From: Bacteriovorax sp. BAL6_X
Lineage (GTDB): Bacteria > Bdellovibrionota > Bacteriovoracia > Bacteriovoracales > Bacteriovoracaceae
Direction: 5' to 3'
DNA: 64,000 bases
Assembly (NCBI RefSeq): GCF_000443995.1
Contig: NZ_AUMC01000003.1
Coordinates: forward strand, 186,001 to 250,000
Shown here: piece by piece, positions 52,748 to 62,327 of the stretch
Layout: each line of letters begins with the position of its first letter
Position numbering within the stretch: position 1 is the first letter of the stretch
Position numbers and translations under genes: made by a program
Notes under the pieces: model-generated
What the model was told of the DNA's origin: nothing
Databases searched by the model: none
What the model saw: only the letters and a program-made list of their open reading frames with translations

Positions 52748-53489
52748 AACTAATTATTTAATTTTATTTTCTTTGATCGTTGTTGGAATTGTCATTGCTT
52801 CAACTTTTTTGAATCCTCCTAAAGATAAAATTGTAACTCCTAAATTAGAAATCAAGAAAACTACTGAAGTTATAAAAGAGGTTGAGGATATTAAGAAAGA
52901 CGATATTCAACAGATTGTGATTGAAAGGGGACAACCTAAAAATAAAAAGGAAATGATTATTGAATCTTTTAGTTGGACGTCTCTTAAACAACGATCTCCA
53001 TCTGGTAAATATATTGTCGAAGTTCTCAACAGCAAAGGTGAAGCCATAAATAGAGAGAAAGTTGATCAAAGTATATTTTTCTTCAAGGAAAATCAAACTG
53101 GCCATTATAAATTAAAAGTCTCTCATTTTGAAAATAATCAACTCGTTTCTTTTGGTGAAATAAACTTCATTCTTACACCTCCTAAAAATAGTAAGCCGAT
53201 TCAATTAAATAAGTATGTGATGAAATATAATTCAAAAGGTAAGTGTTACCGAGTCGATCTTCCGGATTATAAGACCGCAATGAAATACTATGTTGAAATT
53301 TATCGCGATAAGAAGATGAAGCGAATTGTTAGGGAGATCTGGTCTGATAAGTCAGAGTTTTGTTGGCATAGCTCTCGCGATGGGCGCTATTACTTTCGCT
53401 ATAAGTATATTGATTACTGGGGAGGACGTTCTCTATTTTCCGGTTCATCAGAAGTTATTTTTCCCATATCTCCAATGACAAATTTCTAA
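52698..53489 (+). CDS. Inner-membrane-anchored periplasmic protein, unknown
   Basis: About 263 residues. A single hydrophobic segment NYLILFSLIVVGIVIASTFL (near 19-38) after a basic N-terminus acts as a signal anchor. The rest is periplasmic: a Lys/Glu-rich linker (PKLEIKKTTEVIKEVEDIKK), then two beta-rich parts (SWTSLKQRSPSGKYIVEVLN and CYRVDLPDYKTAMKYYVEIY) that look like Ig/FN3-type strands with aromatic pairs. The start is uncertain: ATG 52698 lies 50 bp inside the LysM gene, and no strong ribosome-binding site is seen. Its place behind the barrel and LysM genes suggests an envelope-spanning complex. Confidence 0.6.
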   Translation: MTFQIRKEERSVLKKNRTNYLILFSLIVVGIVIASTFLNPPKDKIVTPKLEIKKTTEVIKEVEDIKKDDIQQIVIERGQPKNKKEMIIESFSWTSLKQRSPSGKYIVEVLNSKGEAINREKVDQSIFFFKENQTGHYKLKVSHFENNQLVSFGEINFILTPPKNSKPIQLNKYVMKYNSKGKCYRVDLPDYKTAMKYYVEIYRDKKMKRIVREIWSDKSEFCWHSSRDGRYYFRYKYIDYWGGRSLFSGSSEVIFPISPMTNF

Positions 53490-53616
53490 GGGTATTAATG
53501 CTCGGTTAATATTTTCTTAAACTCTCTCAATTTGTATGAACTTGGTTTGTCGACCTAGTTAGAATGTTGATAGGTTTTCTCATAAGAAAATGTAAATTCT
53601 ATTGAGAGGAGGGTTT

Positions 53617-53991
53617 ATGCCTAAAATGTTAAAGGGATTATTGTCTATACTTGTGCTTATTGTGGGACTTAACTCGTTTGCAAGTGATCAAACGACTGAA
53701 CCGTTGCCCGTGCCGCTAAGTACAGCTTGTATGGTACAAGGAAATTTTGGTGATAACTTACCTGTTAGAATAAAAATGAGTCGTGTTTTTCATGAATGGG
53801 CCAGAAAGCGTATTATTGATAATACAACTGTAGAGGAGTGTTATGAGATCGCTGGTGACATTGCCAATCTTGATATTGGAATAAAAGATGTAAAAACTGG
53901 TGAGACCTTAAAGACTGTCTCTGCGAAGCTTTGGTTTAAGAATTTTGAAACTTCTGAATTCATTGAAGACGAAGTATTTCGCGATCTATAA
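53617..53991 (+). CDS. Small exported protein, unknown
   Basis: 124 residues. ATG 53617 has GAGAGGAGG upstream, one of the strongest ribosome-binding sites in the window, so expression may be high. Signal peptide MPKMLKGLLSILVLIVGLNS ends at FAS. The mature part has two cysteines (CMVQGNFGDNLP and EECYEIAG), probably one disulfide, and no recognised domain. A TTTTCT-CATA-AGAAAA stem (53575-53590) lies in the leader. Downstream, GGGGCCT...GGGCCTC near 54008-54036 may form a weak terminator. Confidence 0.65.
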   Translation: MPKMLKGLLSILVLIVGLNSFASDQTTEPLPVPLSTACMVQGNFGDNLPVRIKMSRVFHEWARKRIIDNTTVEECYEIAGDIANLDIGIKDVKTGETLKTVSAKLWFKNFETSEFIEDEVFRDL

Positions 53992-54151
53992 AAGAATTTC
54001 AGCTATTTGGGGCCTTTTGAAATTGCAAGGGCCTCAATAATTTCTTGTGCATCATTTGTACAGTACTTGTAATGCTTTCATGATTAGATACAGTATTATT
54101 TGTTGATGATAATCTGATTTTAGTTCAGTTTTTAAATTAAAGGAAATAATC

Positions 54152-54541
54152 ATGAAGATATTATCAATCGCATTCTTAACTCTATTGATATCAGTTAATT
54201 CATTTGCTGGTGAATTTGATCTAGAGCTAGAAAAGAAGTTAATTACAATCAAAGAGGAAGTTTATCATCAAGAGCATGATAGCACATCCCTCGATATTTC
54301 AATTATAAAGAGGCAAAAGGCCCTTGATAGTCTTCTCTTAAAAAGACAAATTTTAGCAGAAGAAACGGCATTACAACATGTTATAAGAAGCTTAGAGGAT
54401 CGTCTTGCCCATAATGAATACTCTGCTGATGAAGAAGATCGTATTCTCGATGCGATGATTACATTACTAGAAGTTAGCGCGGAAGAGGGTGAAGATGCAG
54501 TTGATCGATTCTTCAACGATCATAAAGATAATAGAGAATAA
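54152..54541 (+). CDS. Small exported helical protein, unknown
   Basis: 129 residues. Signal peptide MKILSIAFLTLLISVNSFAG, then a nearly all-helical, acidic mature part (ELEKKLITIKEEVYHQEHDS and ALQHVIRSLEDRLAHNEYSA) with alternating charge typical of coiled coil. No cysteine. No recognised family. It has its own AAAGGAAA ribosome-binding site and is flanked by gaps of 160 and 76 bp. Confidence 0.6.
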   Translation: MKILSIAFLTLLISVNSFAGEFDLELEKKLITIKEEVYHQEHDSTSLDISIIKRQKALDSLLLKRQILAEETALQHVIRSLEDRLAHNEYSADEEDRILDAMITLLEVSAEEGEDAVDRFFNDHKDNRE

Positions 54542-54617
54542 TATAGTTTTATTTGGCCACTTTTATTTTGGTCCTATTGTCTTTGCCCAACTTTTCAAAT
54601 GGTGGTAAATAAATGGC

Positions 54618-55310
54618 ATGAAGACACTTATTTTAGTAATTACTGCAATCTCATCATATGCATTTAATATTAAAAATTTTGAAATAGACTACCGTGAAAA
54701 ATCAAAGGAATATGATGTTTCAATGCTTTCTGGAAAAAAGAAGGGAATTCGTTTCTATCAGGGGACAATAAGCGATACGATTGCTCAGCCTGTTGATAAG
54801 GTTTTAAAGACTGTGCTTGCTTTTGATAAACGTTGTAATAATAAATACAAGGATAAGCGTACACTTTCTGCCAAAACTTTCACATGTCCATACTCAAGTG
54901 ATTCTCTTATTGAATCAGTAATAATCAAAGATCTTAAAGTTAAAAAACTGGATAAGAATGAAATCAAGCGTTTTGTTGTTAAGCGCAGGTCGTATAATCG
55001 CGGTCTTTATACATATAATGACCTTATTCGTGTCTATCGTTATATGGACGGATTCAAAATCACGATGGAGATGATGAATGATAAACAGTCGAAGTCCTAT
55101 ATCTCATTTCCTCTTAGTAATAACAGTGTGATGCAGACTTCTGGTGGGGTTTACTATATTATGCCGTCCGCTAGTGGTAAAACTCGTTATACGTACACAT
55201 TTACTTGCAGTACAGACCATTGGTTGCTTAATAAATCGATAACGGTCTCAACATTTTTCAGTAATATGGCCAAAAATTTAAGATCTGAGCTTAATACAAT
55301 TAATAATTGA
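54618..55310 (+). CDS. Exported protein, possible START/SRPBCC fold
   Basis: 230 residues. A short signal peptide (MKTLILVITAISSYAF). The mature part has DTIAQPVDKVLKTVLAFDKR near 50, RRSYNRGLYTYNDLIRVYRY and GGVYYIMPSASGKTRYTYTF, then a C-terminal amphipathic helix (ISTFFSNMAKNLRSELNTIN type). This order of a helix, long beta-sheet and final helix fits START-like lipid-binding domains, and the 'P-V-x-x-V' start is usual for SRPBCC. That is a guess from pattern only. It is followed by the deaD promoter region. Confidence 0.5.
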   Translation: MKTLILVITAISSYAFNIKNFEIDYREKSKEYDVSMLSGKKKGIRFYQGTISDTIAQPVDKVLKTVLAFDKRCNNKYKDKRTLSAKTFTCPYSSDSLIESVIIKDLKVKKLDKNEIKRFVVKRRSYNRGLYTYNDLIRVYRYMDGFKITMEMMNDKQSKSYISFPLSNNSVMQTSGGVYYIMPSASGKTRYTYTFTCSTDHWLLNKSITVSTFFSNMAKNLRSELNTINN

Positions 55311-55334
55311 ACAATTGTATTATTTCCACGGCCC

Positions 55335-55363
55335 TTGAAACACAGCGTCTAGCATGTTAGAGT
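55335..55363 (+). promoter_or_regulatory. Candidate promoter for DEAD-box helicase gene
   Basis: TTGAAA (55335-55340), 17-nt spacer and TAGAGT (55358-55363). It would give a leader of about 110 bases before TTG 55481. Long leaders are common for cold-induced RNA helicase genes; regulation by temperature is inference. Confidence 0.4.
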
Positions 55364-55480
55364 CCCAGAAATTATGAAAATACGCCTATTAAAAATGACG
55401 GTCACTTAGTCATTATCCCGCTCTTGTCGAGTAAAAAAATCCGTGGCCAGCATTCTAGGCTTGCGTTTAAGGAGTCAAAA

Positions 55481-57262
55481 TTGAATTTTAACGAAATTCC
55501 ACTTAAGGAATCGCTGCTTCGTGCACTCGAAGATAGAGGGTTCGCAACAGCTACAGATATCCAGTCTAATGCTATTCCATTACTAATTGAAAAAGATACT
55601 GACTTTGTTGGTCAGGCCCAAACTGGTACAGGTAAGACTGCGGCTTTCTCTCTTCCACTACTTCATCGTATTGATGGAAATGAGAAAAATATCCAAGCAA
55701 TAATACTTTCTCCAACGAGAGAGCTTGCCAACCAAATCAATGAAGAAATTAAAAAGTTTTCAACATTTGAATCAGTTAAAACGATGTCAGTTTATGGTGG
55801 TACACCAATTGACAATCAAATTAGAAATCTTAAAAAGATTAAACCACAAATTGTTGTAGGTACGCCAGGACGTGTTCTTGACCTTATCGATCGTGGAGTA
55901 CTTAAGCTTGAAAATGTTAAGTACGCAGTTCTTGATGAAGCAGATGAAATGCTTGATATGGGATTCCTTGATGATGTTAAGGATATTCTTGCTCAAGCTG
56001 AAAATAAGAAGACGTGGATGTTCTCTGCAACGATGCCACCAGCAATTCTTGATCTAATCAAAAACTACCTAGATAACCCTGAGATCGTAAGAGTCCAAAA
56101 GAAGACTCTTTCAAATGATAATATCACTCAGAAGTTCTACCTAGTACGTGACCAAAACATGAGAGAAGCGGTTTGCCGACTTCTTGATGCTGTTGAAGAT
56201 TACTACGGGATTATCTTTACAAAGACAAAGCTTGAAGCAAGCTCTCTTTGTGATGAATTAAACCTTAGAGGTTATCTTGCAGATTCTCTTCACGGAGATA
56301 TGGATCAGAAGCACCGTGATGTAACAATGAAGAAATTCAAGAATAAGAAAGTTAAACTTCTTGTTTGTACAGACGTTGCTGCACGTGGGATTGATGTTGA
56401 TCACTTAACTCACGTTTTCAACTATGGCCTTCCACAAGATCTTGAGTCTTATGTACACCGTATTGGTCGTACAGGGCGTGCAGGTCAAAAAGGTCTAGCT
56501 CTTTCAGTTGTTTCACCAAGTGAAATTAGAAAGATCTCTGCTCTTGAAAGACTAACAAAAGCGAAAATCGAAAGAGAAAGAATTCCAACTGTCGATACTC
56601 TTAAAGGTGCAATGGTTCGTCGTAAGCTTAATCACTTTGATGAAATCTTTGAAGAACTTGAAGGTGATGATAACCTTGATGAAAGCTTCAATATTTTCGC
56701 TGAAAACTTTGATCATTTAGAAAAAGAACAAGTTCTAAGAGCTATGTACATGTCACTATTTTCTGATAATTTAAAGCGTTTTGAAATGAATCCAATCATT
56801 GATATGGAGCCAAGACAAAGAGGTGAGAGAGGAGCTCGTGGTGAAGTTCGAGCTGACAACCGTGGAAATATCCGTTGTTTCGTAAACTACGGACGTGATG
56901 ACGGTGCTCAAATTAAGTCTTTCTTAGATGCAATTGCAGGAGAGCTTAATATTGACCAGAGGAAGATCCGTAACGTTCAGTTAAAAGATAAATTCTCTTT
57001 CATTGATATTCCTATCGAAAGTGGAAAACTACTTATTAACGGTGAAGAGCAAGTATTTATCGGTAATAAAAAGCTAAGATTTGAAGCGACAAAAGAGCGC
57101 TCACGTGATGGTGGACGCGATGGTAGTCGTGGTGGACGTTTTGGCCGTGGTGGTGATCGCGGTGGACGCGGTGGTGATCGTGGCGGTCGTGGTGGCTTTG
57201 GTAACCGTCGTAACTCAGGACGTTCAAACGGTAATAGAGGAAACTCTCGCAACTCATTCTAA
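55481..57262 (+). CDS. deaD: DEAD-box RNA helicase, DeaD/CsdA-like
   Basis: 593 residues from TTG 55481, chosen because TAAGGAG lies seven bases upstream and the sequence FNEIPLKESLLRALEDRGFA then matches the usual helicase start. Motifs are in order: Q motif region TATDIQSNAIP, AQTGTGKTAAF, PTRELANQ, GTPGRVLDL, DEADEMLDMGF, FSATMP, then ARGIDVDHLTH and YVHRIGRTGRAG. After the core comes a DbpA-like RNA-binding domain (about 455-535) and a C-terminal tail full of RGG/GRGG units. It probably helps ribosome assembly and RNA turnover. The HI0933-type gene starts 4 bp later. Confidence 0.92.
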   Translation: MNFNEIPLKESLLRALEDRGFATATDIQSNAIPLLIEKDTDFVGQAQTGTGKTAAFSLPLLHRIDGNEKNIQAIILSPTRELANQINEEIKKFSTFESVKTMSVYGGTPIDNQIRNLKKIKPQIVVGTPGRVLDLIDRGVLKLENVKYAVLDEADEMLDMGFLDDVKDILAQAENKKTWMFSATMPPAILDLIKNYLDNPEIVRVQKKTLSNDNITQKFYLVRDQNMREAVCRLLDAVEDYYGIIFTKTKLEASSLCDELNLRGYLADSLHGDMDQKHRDVTMKKFKNKKVKLLVCTDVAARGIDVDHLTHVFNYGLPQDLESYVHRIGRTGRAGQKGLALSVVSPSEIRKISALERLTKAKIERERIPTVDTLKGAMVRRKLNHFDEIFEELEGDDNLDESFNIFAENFDHLEKEQVLRAMYMSLFSDNLKRFEMNPIIDMEPRQRGERGARGEVRADNRGNIRCFVNYGRDDGAQIKSFLDAIAGELNIDQRKIRNVQLKDKFSFIDIPIESGKLLINGEEQVFIGNKKLRFEATKERSRDGGRDGSRGGRFGRGGDRGGRGGDRGGRGGFGNRRNSGRSNGNRGNSRNSF

Positions 57263-57266
57263 TTAA

Positions 57267-58424
57267 ATGAAAAAATATGATGTCATAATCATTGGTGCTG
57301 GTGCCGCAGGTTTATTCTGCGGCATTCATGCTGCCAAGAGAGGAAGAAGTGTTCTCATTCTTGAAGGCTCCAAGGGCCCAGGAAAGAAGATTCTTGTCTC
57401 TGGTGGAGGCCGTTGTAATTTCACTAATCTTGATATCACTCCAAATTTCTATGTTTCAAGTAATCCACATTTTTGTAAATCGGCCTTAAGCCAATACACT
57501 AATTGGGACTTCATTTCTTTTATTTCTGAACATAATCTAACGTATACAGAAAAGACTCTAGGGCAGCTCTTTTGTGATCAGAAGTCTCGTGGGATTCTAG
57601 AGGCTCTACAAAAATCTATTCCAAGCAACTGTGAGTTAAGAGTAAATAGTCGTGTAGTCAATGTTGAACACGAAGATGATTATATAATTTCTTTAAGTGA
57701 TGGGATAACCTTCAAAAGTGAAACACTTGTTATTGCAACGGGGGGCCTTTCTTTTCCTGGCCTTGGTGCAACGGATATCGGTTATCGTGTGGCCAAGAAG
57801 TTTGGTCATAAACTAATCGAGACGACGCCAGCACTTGTTCCGTTCACGCTGGACAAGGTTAATGCAAATTTAGCAGGAATTGCAATTGAATCGGAAGTAA
57901 AAGTAGGTAATAAGAAATTTCTTGAAAATATCCTATGGACTCACAAGGGACTAAGTGGCCCATCAATTCTAAAAGCGTCTTTGTATTGGAATAAGAAAGA
58001 TGAAGTGAAAATTAATTTTCTGCCTAAATCTGATCTTTATGGAATCTTAAAAGAGCATAAGAAAAAGAATTTAGTGAATGCTCTAAAGGGACATCTCCCA
58101 ACTCGCTTTGTAGAGCTTTGGCTTGCTCAGCACGAGCTTCCTTTAAATAGAAATTGTGCGGAATTGTCAGGAGCAGAGAAAGAAAAGCTTATCGAAGTTA
58201 TACACCATTGGACATTTGTACCTAGTGGTACTGAAGGTTATCGAAAGGCAGAAGTTACTAGAGGTGGCGTCGATACAAATCAAGTAAGTTCTAAATCAAT
58301 GGAGAGCCGATTGCAAAAGAATCTTTACTTTGTTGGTGAAGTACTTGACGTTACAGGACTACTTGGAGGATATAACTTCCAATGGGCCTGGTCCTCTGGC
58401 TATGTAGCTGCAAAATATGTATAA
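57267..58424 (+). CDS. HI0933/YhiN-family FAD-dependent oxidoreductase
   Basis: 385 residues, family length. IIIGAGAAGLFCGIHAAKRG is the FAD dinucleotide fold, SGGGRCNFTN is the family hallmark, and near the end comes KAEVTRGGVDTNQVSSKSME with LYFVGEVLDVTGLLGGYNFQ. HI0933-type flavoproteins are widespread; the reaction is not settled. It lies 4 bp after deaD and overlaps the MurG-like gene by 8 bp, so the three are probably transcribed together. Confidence 0.88.
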   Translation: MKKYDVIIIGAGAAGLFCGIHAAKRGRSVLILEGSKGPGKKILVSGGGRCNFTNLDITPNFYVSSNPHFCKSALSQYTNWDFISFISEHNLTYTEKTLGQLFCDQKSRGILEALQKSIPSNCELRVNSRVVNVEHEDDYIISLSDGITFKSETLVIATGGLSFPGLGATDIGYRVAKKFGHKLIETTPALVPFTLDKVNANLAGIAIESEVKVGNKKFLENILWTHKGLSGPSILKASLYWNKKDEVKINFLPKSDLYGILKEHKKKNLVNALKGHLPTRFVELWLAQHELPLNRNCAELSGAEKEKLIEVIHHWTFVPSGTEGYRKAEVTRGGVDTNQVSSKSMESRLQKNLYFVGEVLDVTGLLGGYNFQWAWSSGYVAAKYV

Positions 58425-59499
58425 TTTCTCTATGAGAAATATCAAAAAAGAAAAAGCAGTCGTATTTACTGGTGGTGGAAGTGGCGGACACGTTGTTCCT
58501 GCCCTTACTTTAATTGAAAAATTAAAGGAGAAGGGAGTAAGGATTTACTATATCGGCTCATATACTGGAATTGAGTCAAAACTAACTGAAGGTAAAGTTA
58601 ACCGCTATATTGCTGTTTCGACGGGGAAACTTAGAAGATATTTAGACTGGCAAAATGTGACAGATGTTTTTCGCCTAGTTATTGGATTAATCCAATGTTT
58701 TTATTATCTCGCCCATATTCGAATGAGAGCAAATACGATTGTATCAATGGGAGGCTTCGTAAGTGTTCCTACTGTAATTGCAGGAAAACTTCTAGGTTAT
58801 AAAATTATTGTTCATGAGCAGACTTCTCGCGTGGGGCTCGCAAATAAGATTGCTTCACTTTTTGCTCATCGTGTATTTGTAAGTTTTAGAGATTCATTAA
58901 AGTACTTTCCTGAAAAAGTTGTTCGCTACTCTGGTTACCCTGTACGAGATGAGTTTAAAACAACTCAGTTAAAAACTCGTACCTTCAAAGGTATTGAATT
59001 AAAAGATTCTGAGGCTCCTTTGTTCTTTGTCACTGGTGGAGGAAATGGTTCAAAGCTTTTAAATGATAAAATTAAAGCGAATTTAGATTCGCTAACGAAG
59101 CAATTCGTTGTAATTCATCAAGTAGGAAGCCAGTATATAGATGAGTATAAAACTTTAGAAAGTAGTCGTTACTATCCAGTTGCTTTTCTTGGCGATGAAA
59201 TGCCTGATTTAATGAAGGCCGCAAAGTATATTATTTCTCGCTCTGGCGCAGGGACGGTAGCAGAGCTAATTGCGATTGGTAAACCGAGTCTTTATATTCC
59301 ACTGAAAATAGCCCAAAAAAATGAACAGTATCACAATGCGATGGAAGCAAACCGTCTTTTGGGATCGGTTGTTATTACTGAAGATGAATTTGGAAGCTGT
59401 GATTTACTTCAAGAAATTAAAAAAATCCCATCACATGCTACCCCTCAAGATAGGGAGCATGCGAGTGAGATTATATTGAAAGAAATTCTACAGTCTTAG
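58417..59499 (+). CDS. MurG-like UDP-GlcNAc glycosyltransferase
   Basis: 360 residues. FTGGGSGGHVVPALTLIEKL is the MurG glycine loop, ANTIVSMGGFVSVPTVIAGK and IVHEQTSRVGLANKIASLFA the central signature, and IISRSGAGTVAELIAIGKPS the UDP-GlcNAc-binding motif. MurG converts lipid I to lipid II at the inner membrane. It is not in a division/cell-wall cluster here, so it may be the sole MurG moved elsewhere or a second copy. An in-frame ATG at 58432 would remove five residues; neither start has a clear ribosome-binding site, and coupling to the previous gene is likely. Its end overlaps the convergent regulator gene by 12 bp. Confidence 0.85.
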   Translation: MYNFSMRNIKKEKAVVFTGGGSGGHVVPALTLIEKLKEKGVRIYYIGSYTGIESKLTEGKVNRYIAVSTGKLRRYLDWQNVTDVFRLVIGLIQCFYYLAHIRMRANTIVSMGGFVSVPTVIAGKLLGYKIIVHEQTSRVGLANKIASLFAHRVFVSFRDSLKYFPEKVVRYSGYPVRDEFKTTQLKTRTFKGIELKDSEAPLFFVTGGGNGSKLLNDKIKANLDSLTKQFVVIHQVGSQYIDEYKTLESSRYYPVAFLGDEMPDLMKAAKYIISRSGAGTVAELIAIGKPSLYIPLKIAQKNEQYHNAMEANRLLGSVVITEDEFGSCDLLQEIKKIPSHATPQDREHASEIILKEILQS

Positions 59500-60189
59500 T
59501 AGGACACCACGAGACTTAATCGTCTTGATGTAGTTTGAGAAAGGTTTAATCTTTCTTCTTAGGTTCGATAGGTGAGTATCAATATTTTGTGAGTTCACAT
59601 CACTGTCGGCCCATACAACTTGAGAGATATGATCTCTTGAAAAGATTTTGTTAGGGTTTGAGGCCAATAACGTGATGATCTTATACTCAGTAGTCGTAAG
59701 CTTAATCTCTTTACCTTCTAGAGTAACATTTTGTTGATCAAGATTGATTGAAAAATTATGATCTTCAAAATTAATCTCGTTCTTCTTTTTACGGCGGTGC
59801 TTACTTTTCTTAGCTTCAACTTTGTTTTTAATACGAGCAACTAGTTCATTGATGGTAACTGGCTTAACAATAAAGTCTTGTGCACCAATCTGTAGTCCTT
59901 TTACACAAGCTTCCTCAGAAGGATCTCCCGTTAAGAAGATAACGGGTGTGCGAGGAGCTAACTCTCTGGCCTTGCTGAATAATTCGAAACCATTCACTTC
60001 AGGCATGTGAAGATCGAGTACCATAATGTCTGTTTTATTGGTGTTTAAGAAACTTAGTAACTCCAGTGGATTTTGAATTAATTCTAGATCAAAATCATCC
60101 TCAAGAAGATCTTGGTAGTTTTCTAAGTTATCGCTGTCGTCGTCAACGATTGTTACGTGTGGCTTTTGCGCCTTTAAAGATTTTGACAT
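59488..60189 (-). CDS. OmpR-family response regulator (orphan)
   Basis: 233 residues. Receiver domain with DDDSDN (acidic pocket), phospho-acceptor Asp57 in MVLDLHMPEVNG, Thr in VIFLTGDPSEE, and Lys in FIVKPVT. A very basic linker (KKSKHRRKKKNE) precedes the winged helix (LTTTEYKIITLLASNPNKIF, then NIDTHLSNLRRKIKPF), which ends in SRGVLLRL instead of the common RGVGYRL. No sensor kinase gene is adjacent, so its signal is unknown. It may start from the AT-rich gap at 60190-60350. Confidence 0.9.
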   Translation of the reverse strand: MSKSLKAQKPHVTIVDDDSDNLENYQDLLEDDFDLELIQNPLELLSFLNTNKTDIMVLDLHMPEVNGFELFSKARELAPRTPVIFLTGDPSEEACVKGLQIGAQDFIVKPVTINELVARIKNKVEAKKSKHRRKKKNEINFEDHNFSINLDQQNVTLEGKEIKLTTTEYKIITLLASNPNKIFSRDHISQVVWADSDVNSQNIDTHLSNLRRKIKPFSNYIKTIKSRGVLLRL

Positions 60190-60348
60190 GATTCAACTTC
60201 TCATTCTTTAGTTTTGAACTATAACATATTGATTTTAAAGGTTGGTTTATATAATCGTCAATAAGATAAATATATGCTCGTCGCGTCTTTTGGGAATAAT
60301 TTATAGAATTTCTTTAATTATAGGTACTTAAGGGGCTGTAATTTTGAT

Positions 60349-60378
60349 AAAAAAAGCCCCTAGTTTATCTCTAGGGGC
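60349..60378 (-). terminator. Terminator of typA
   Basis: On the minus strand GCCCCTAG-AGATAAA-CTAGGGGC (60378-60356) is followed by seven T residues (60355-60349). It lies 43 bp after the typA stop. The rest of 60190-60348 shows only AT-rich sequence that should hold the regulator's promoter. Confidence 0.9.
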
Positions 60379-60421
60379 CTATATTTATAGCTTAAAATAA
60401 ATTTAATACCGATATATTTGC

Positions 60422-62263
60422 CTAATCTTTGCTCTTTTTCTCTTTTCTAACTACAGAACGTTTATTAGCAGCAAGCTCCTTCTTTCGGATTCGGATATTT
60501 TGTGGAGTAACTTCAACCCATTCGTCATTATCAATCCAGTCTAGTGCCCACTCAAGAGTTCTCGGTCTAACTGGAGGAAGAATGATGTTTTCATCTTTAC
60601 CAGCTGTTCTTACTGATGTTAGTTGCTTCCCACGACAAACATTTACGTTCGCGTCGTTTTCTTTTTTACTTTCACCAACGACCATTCCTTCATAAACCAT
60701 ATCACCTGGCTCTACAAAGAATTCACCATTATTAAGAAGGTTAAATAGAGCATAACCTGTAACTTTACCTGTTCTATCTGAGATGATTGCTCCGTTTTGA
60801 CGAGCAAGCATGTCACCAGCATATGGACGGTAACCTAGAAATTCCGTTGAAAGGATTCCTTCACCACGAGTGTCTGTCATGAAAGCACCACGGTATCCAA
60901 TTAGACCACGTGATGGAATTTCAAACTCAACTCTTGTACGTCCTTCACCAATTGGCATCATTGAAGACATGATCCCTTTTCTAATTGAAAGCTTCTCAGT
61001 TACAACACCTGTGAAGTCTTCAGGAACATCAAGAACTGCTAGTTCGTATGGTTCATGCTTTTGACCATCTATATCTTGGAAAAGAACTTCAGGTCTTGAA
61101 ACCATAAGCTCAAACCCTTTACGTCTTAGCTCTTCGAATACAATAGCAATTTGAAGTTCACCACGTCCTTTAAGCTTATATACTTTAGCATCGTCAGTTC
61201 CTTCGTATTGAAGGGCAACGTTTAAACGACAAGCATCTTGTAAGAATTCTTCTAACTTTCTAGAAGTTAGGTATTCTCCTTCTTGTCCACTCATTGGAGA
61301 TGTTGAAACGGAAACGTTTACAGCAACGGTTGGTGGCTCAACTTCAATTCTCTCTAGAGGATTTTGAGCTGTTGTTGGAGTGATTGTATCTCCAATATGA
61401 ACTTCTTCAATACCTGCACAGATTACGATCTCACCAGCATGGGCCTCATTAACCTCAACTGTTTGTAGACCAGAGTAAGTTTGAATATTTGAAACTTTAA
61501 AGTTTTTCGTTTTACCATCACCGATACAAGTAAATTGTTGGTTTTTAACAATTGTACCTTTGTGGATACGACCTACAAACTGTTGTCCTAGGAATTTAGA
61601 GTATGTAAGATTCGATACTAGAAGTTGTAGTGGAGACTCAACATCTCGTTCTGGTTCAGGGAAATAGTCAGACACCATAAAGTCTAGAACAGGAATCATA
61701 TCTTCTCTAACTACACCTGGCTCCATTGCTGCCCAACCATTTTTAGCTGAAGCGTAGATGAAAGGGATATCAATGTCGAAGTCTTCAACTTCAAGTTCAG
61801 TAGCAATTTCAAGAAGTAGGTCTTCACATTCACCTTTAACTTCGTCAATTCTTTGGTCTGGACGGTCAACCTTGTTGATAATAACGGCAACCTTAAGTCC
61901 TCGTGAAAGTGCTTTTCTAAGTACAAAACGAGTTTGTGGAAGAGGCCCTTCTGAAGCGTCTACTAGAAGTAGGACACCATCAACCATCATTAGTGATCTT
62001 TCTACTTCTCCACCAAAGTCCGCGTGGCCTGGAGTATCAAGTAGGTTAATCTTTGTGTCTTTGTAAAAGAAAGAACAGTTCTTAGCTGTAATTGTAATCC
62101 CGCGTTCTTTTTCGATCTCGCCAGAGTCCATTACTCTCTCTTCAACTTCAGCGCGTTCGTCAAAAGTGTTTGATTGCTTTAGGATTTCATCAACCATGGT
62201 TGTTTTACCGTGGTCAACGTGCGCAACTACTGCGATGTTTTTTAATTTCTCGAATTGACTCAT
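60422..62263 (-). CDS. typA: Translational GTPase TypA/BipA
   Basis: 613 residues, normal length. G1 AHVDHGKTT (14-22), the switch region [14 protein letters not shown]3 [20 protein letters not shown] and G4 NKVD are complete. The C-terminal EF-G-like domains include [20 protein letters not shown] and [20 protein letters not shown], which separate TypA from EF-G and LepA. It binds 70S ribosomes and helps 50S assembly, mainly under cold and stress. A strong AAAGGGG ribosome-binding site precedes the ATG. The gene is divergent from the ABC-F gene with a 64-bp shared gap. Confidence 0.97.
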   Translation of the reverse strand: MSQFEKLKNIAVVAHVDHGKTTMVDEILKQSNTFDERAEVEERVMDSGEIEKERGITITAKNCSFFYKDTKINLLDTPGHADFGGEVERSLMMVDGVLLLVDASEGPLPQTRFVLRKALSRGLKVAVIINKVDRPDQRIDEVKGECEDLLLEIATELEVEDFDIDIPFIYASAKNGWAAMEPGVVREDMIPVLDFMVSDYFPEPERDVESPLQLLVSNLTYSKFLGQQFVGRIHKGTIVKNQQFTCIGDGKTKNFKVSNIQTYSGLQTVEVNEAHAGEIVICAGIEEVHIGDTITPTTAQNPLERIEVEPPTVAVNVSVSTSPMSGQEGEYLTSRKLEEFLQDACRLNVALQYEGTDDAKVYKLKGRGELQIAIVFEELRRKGFELMVSRPEVLFQDIDGQKHEPYELAVLDVPEDFTGVVTEKLSIRKGIMSSMMPIGEGRTRVEFEIPSRGLIGYRGAFMTDTRGEGILSTEFLGYRPYAGDMLARQNGAIISDRTGKVTGYALFNLLNNGEFFVEPGDMVYEGMVVGESKKENDANVNVCRGKQLTSVRTAGKDENIILPPVRPRTLEWALDWIDNDEWVEVTPQNIRIRKKELAANKRSVVRKEKKSKD

Positions 62264-62327
62264 TGTGCCCCTTTCTTGTCTGTCTTATCTGCTTTCTATT
62301 AATGAATTTATTTGCTACACAATATAT

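Noticed and set aside
56977-57252. Minus-strand Arg/Pro-rich frame of 91 codons
   Set aside because: Shadow of the RGG-encoding end of the DEAD-box gene.
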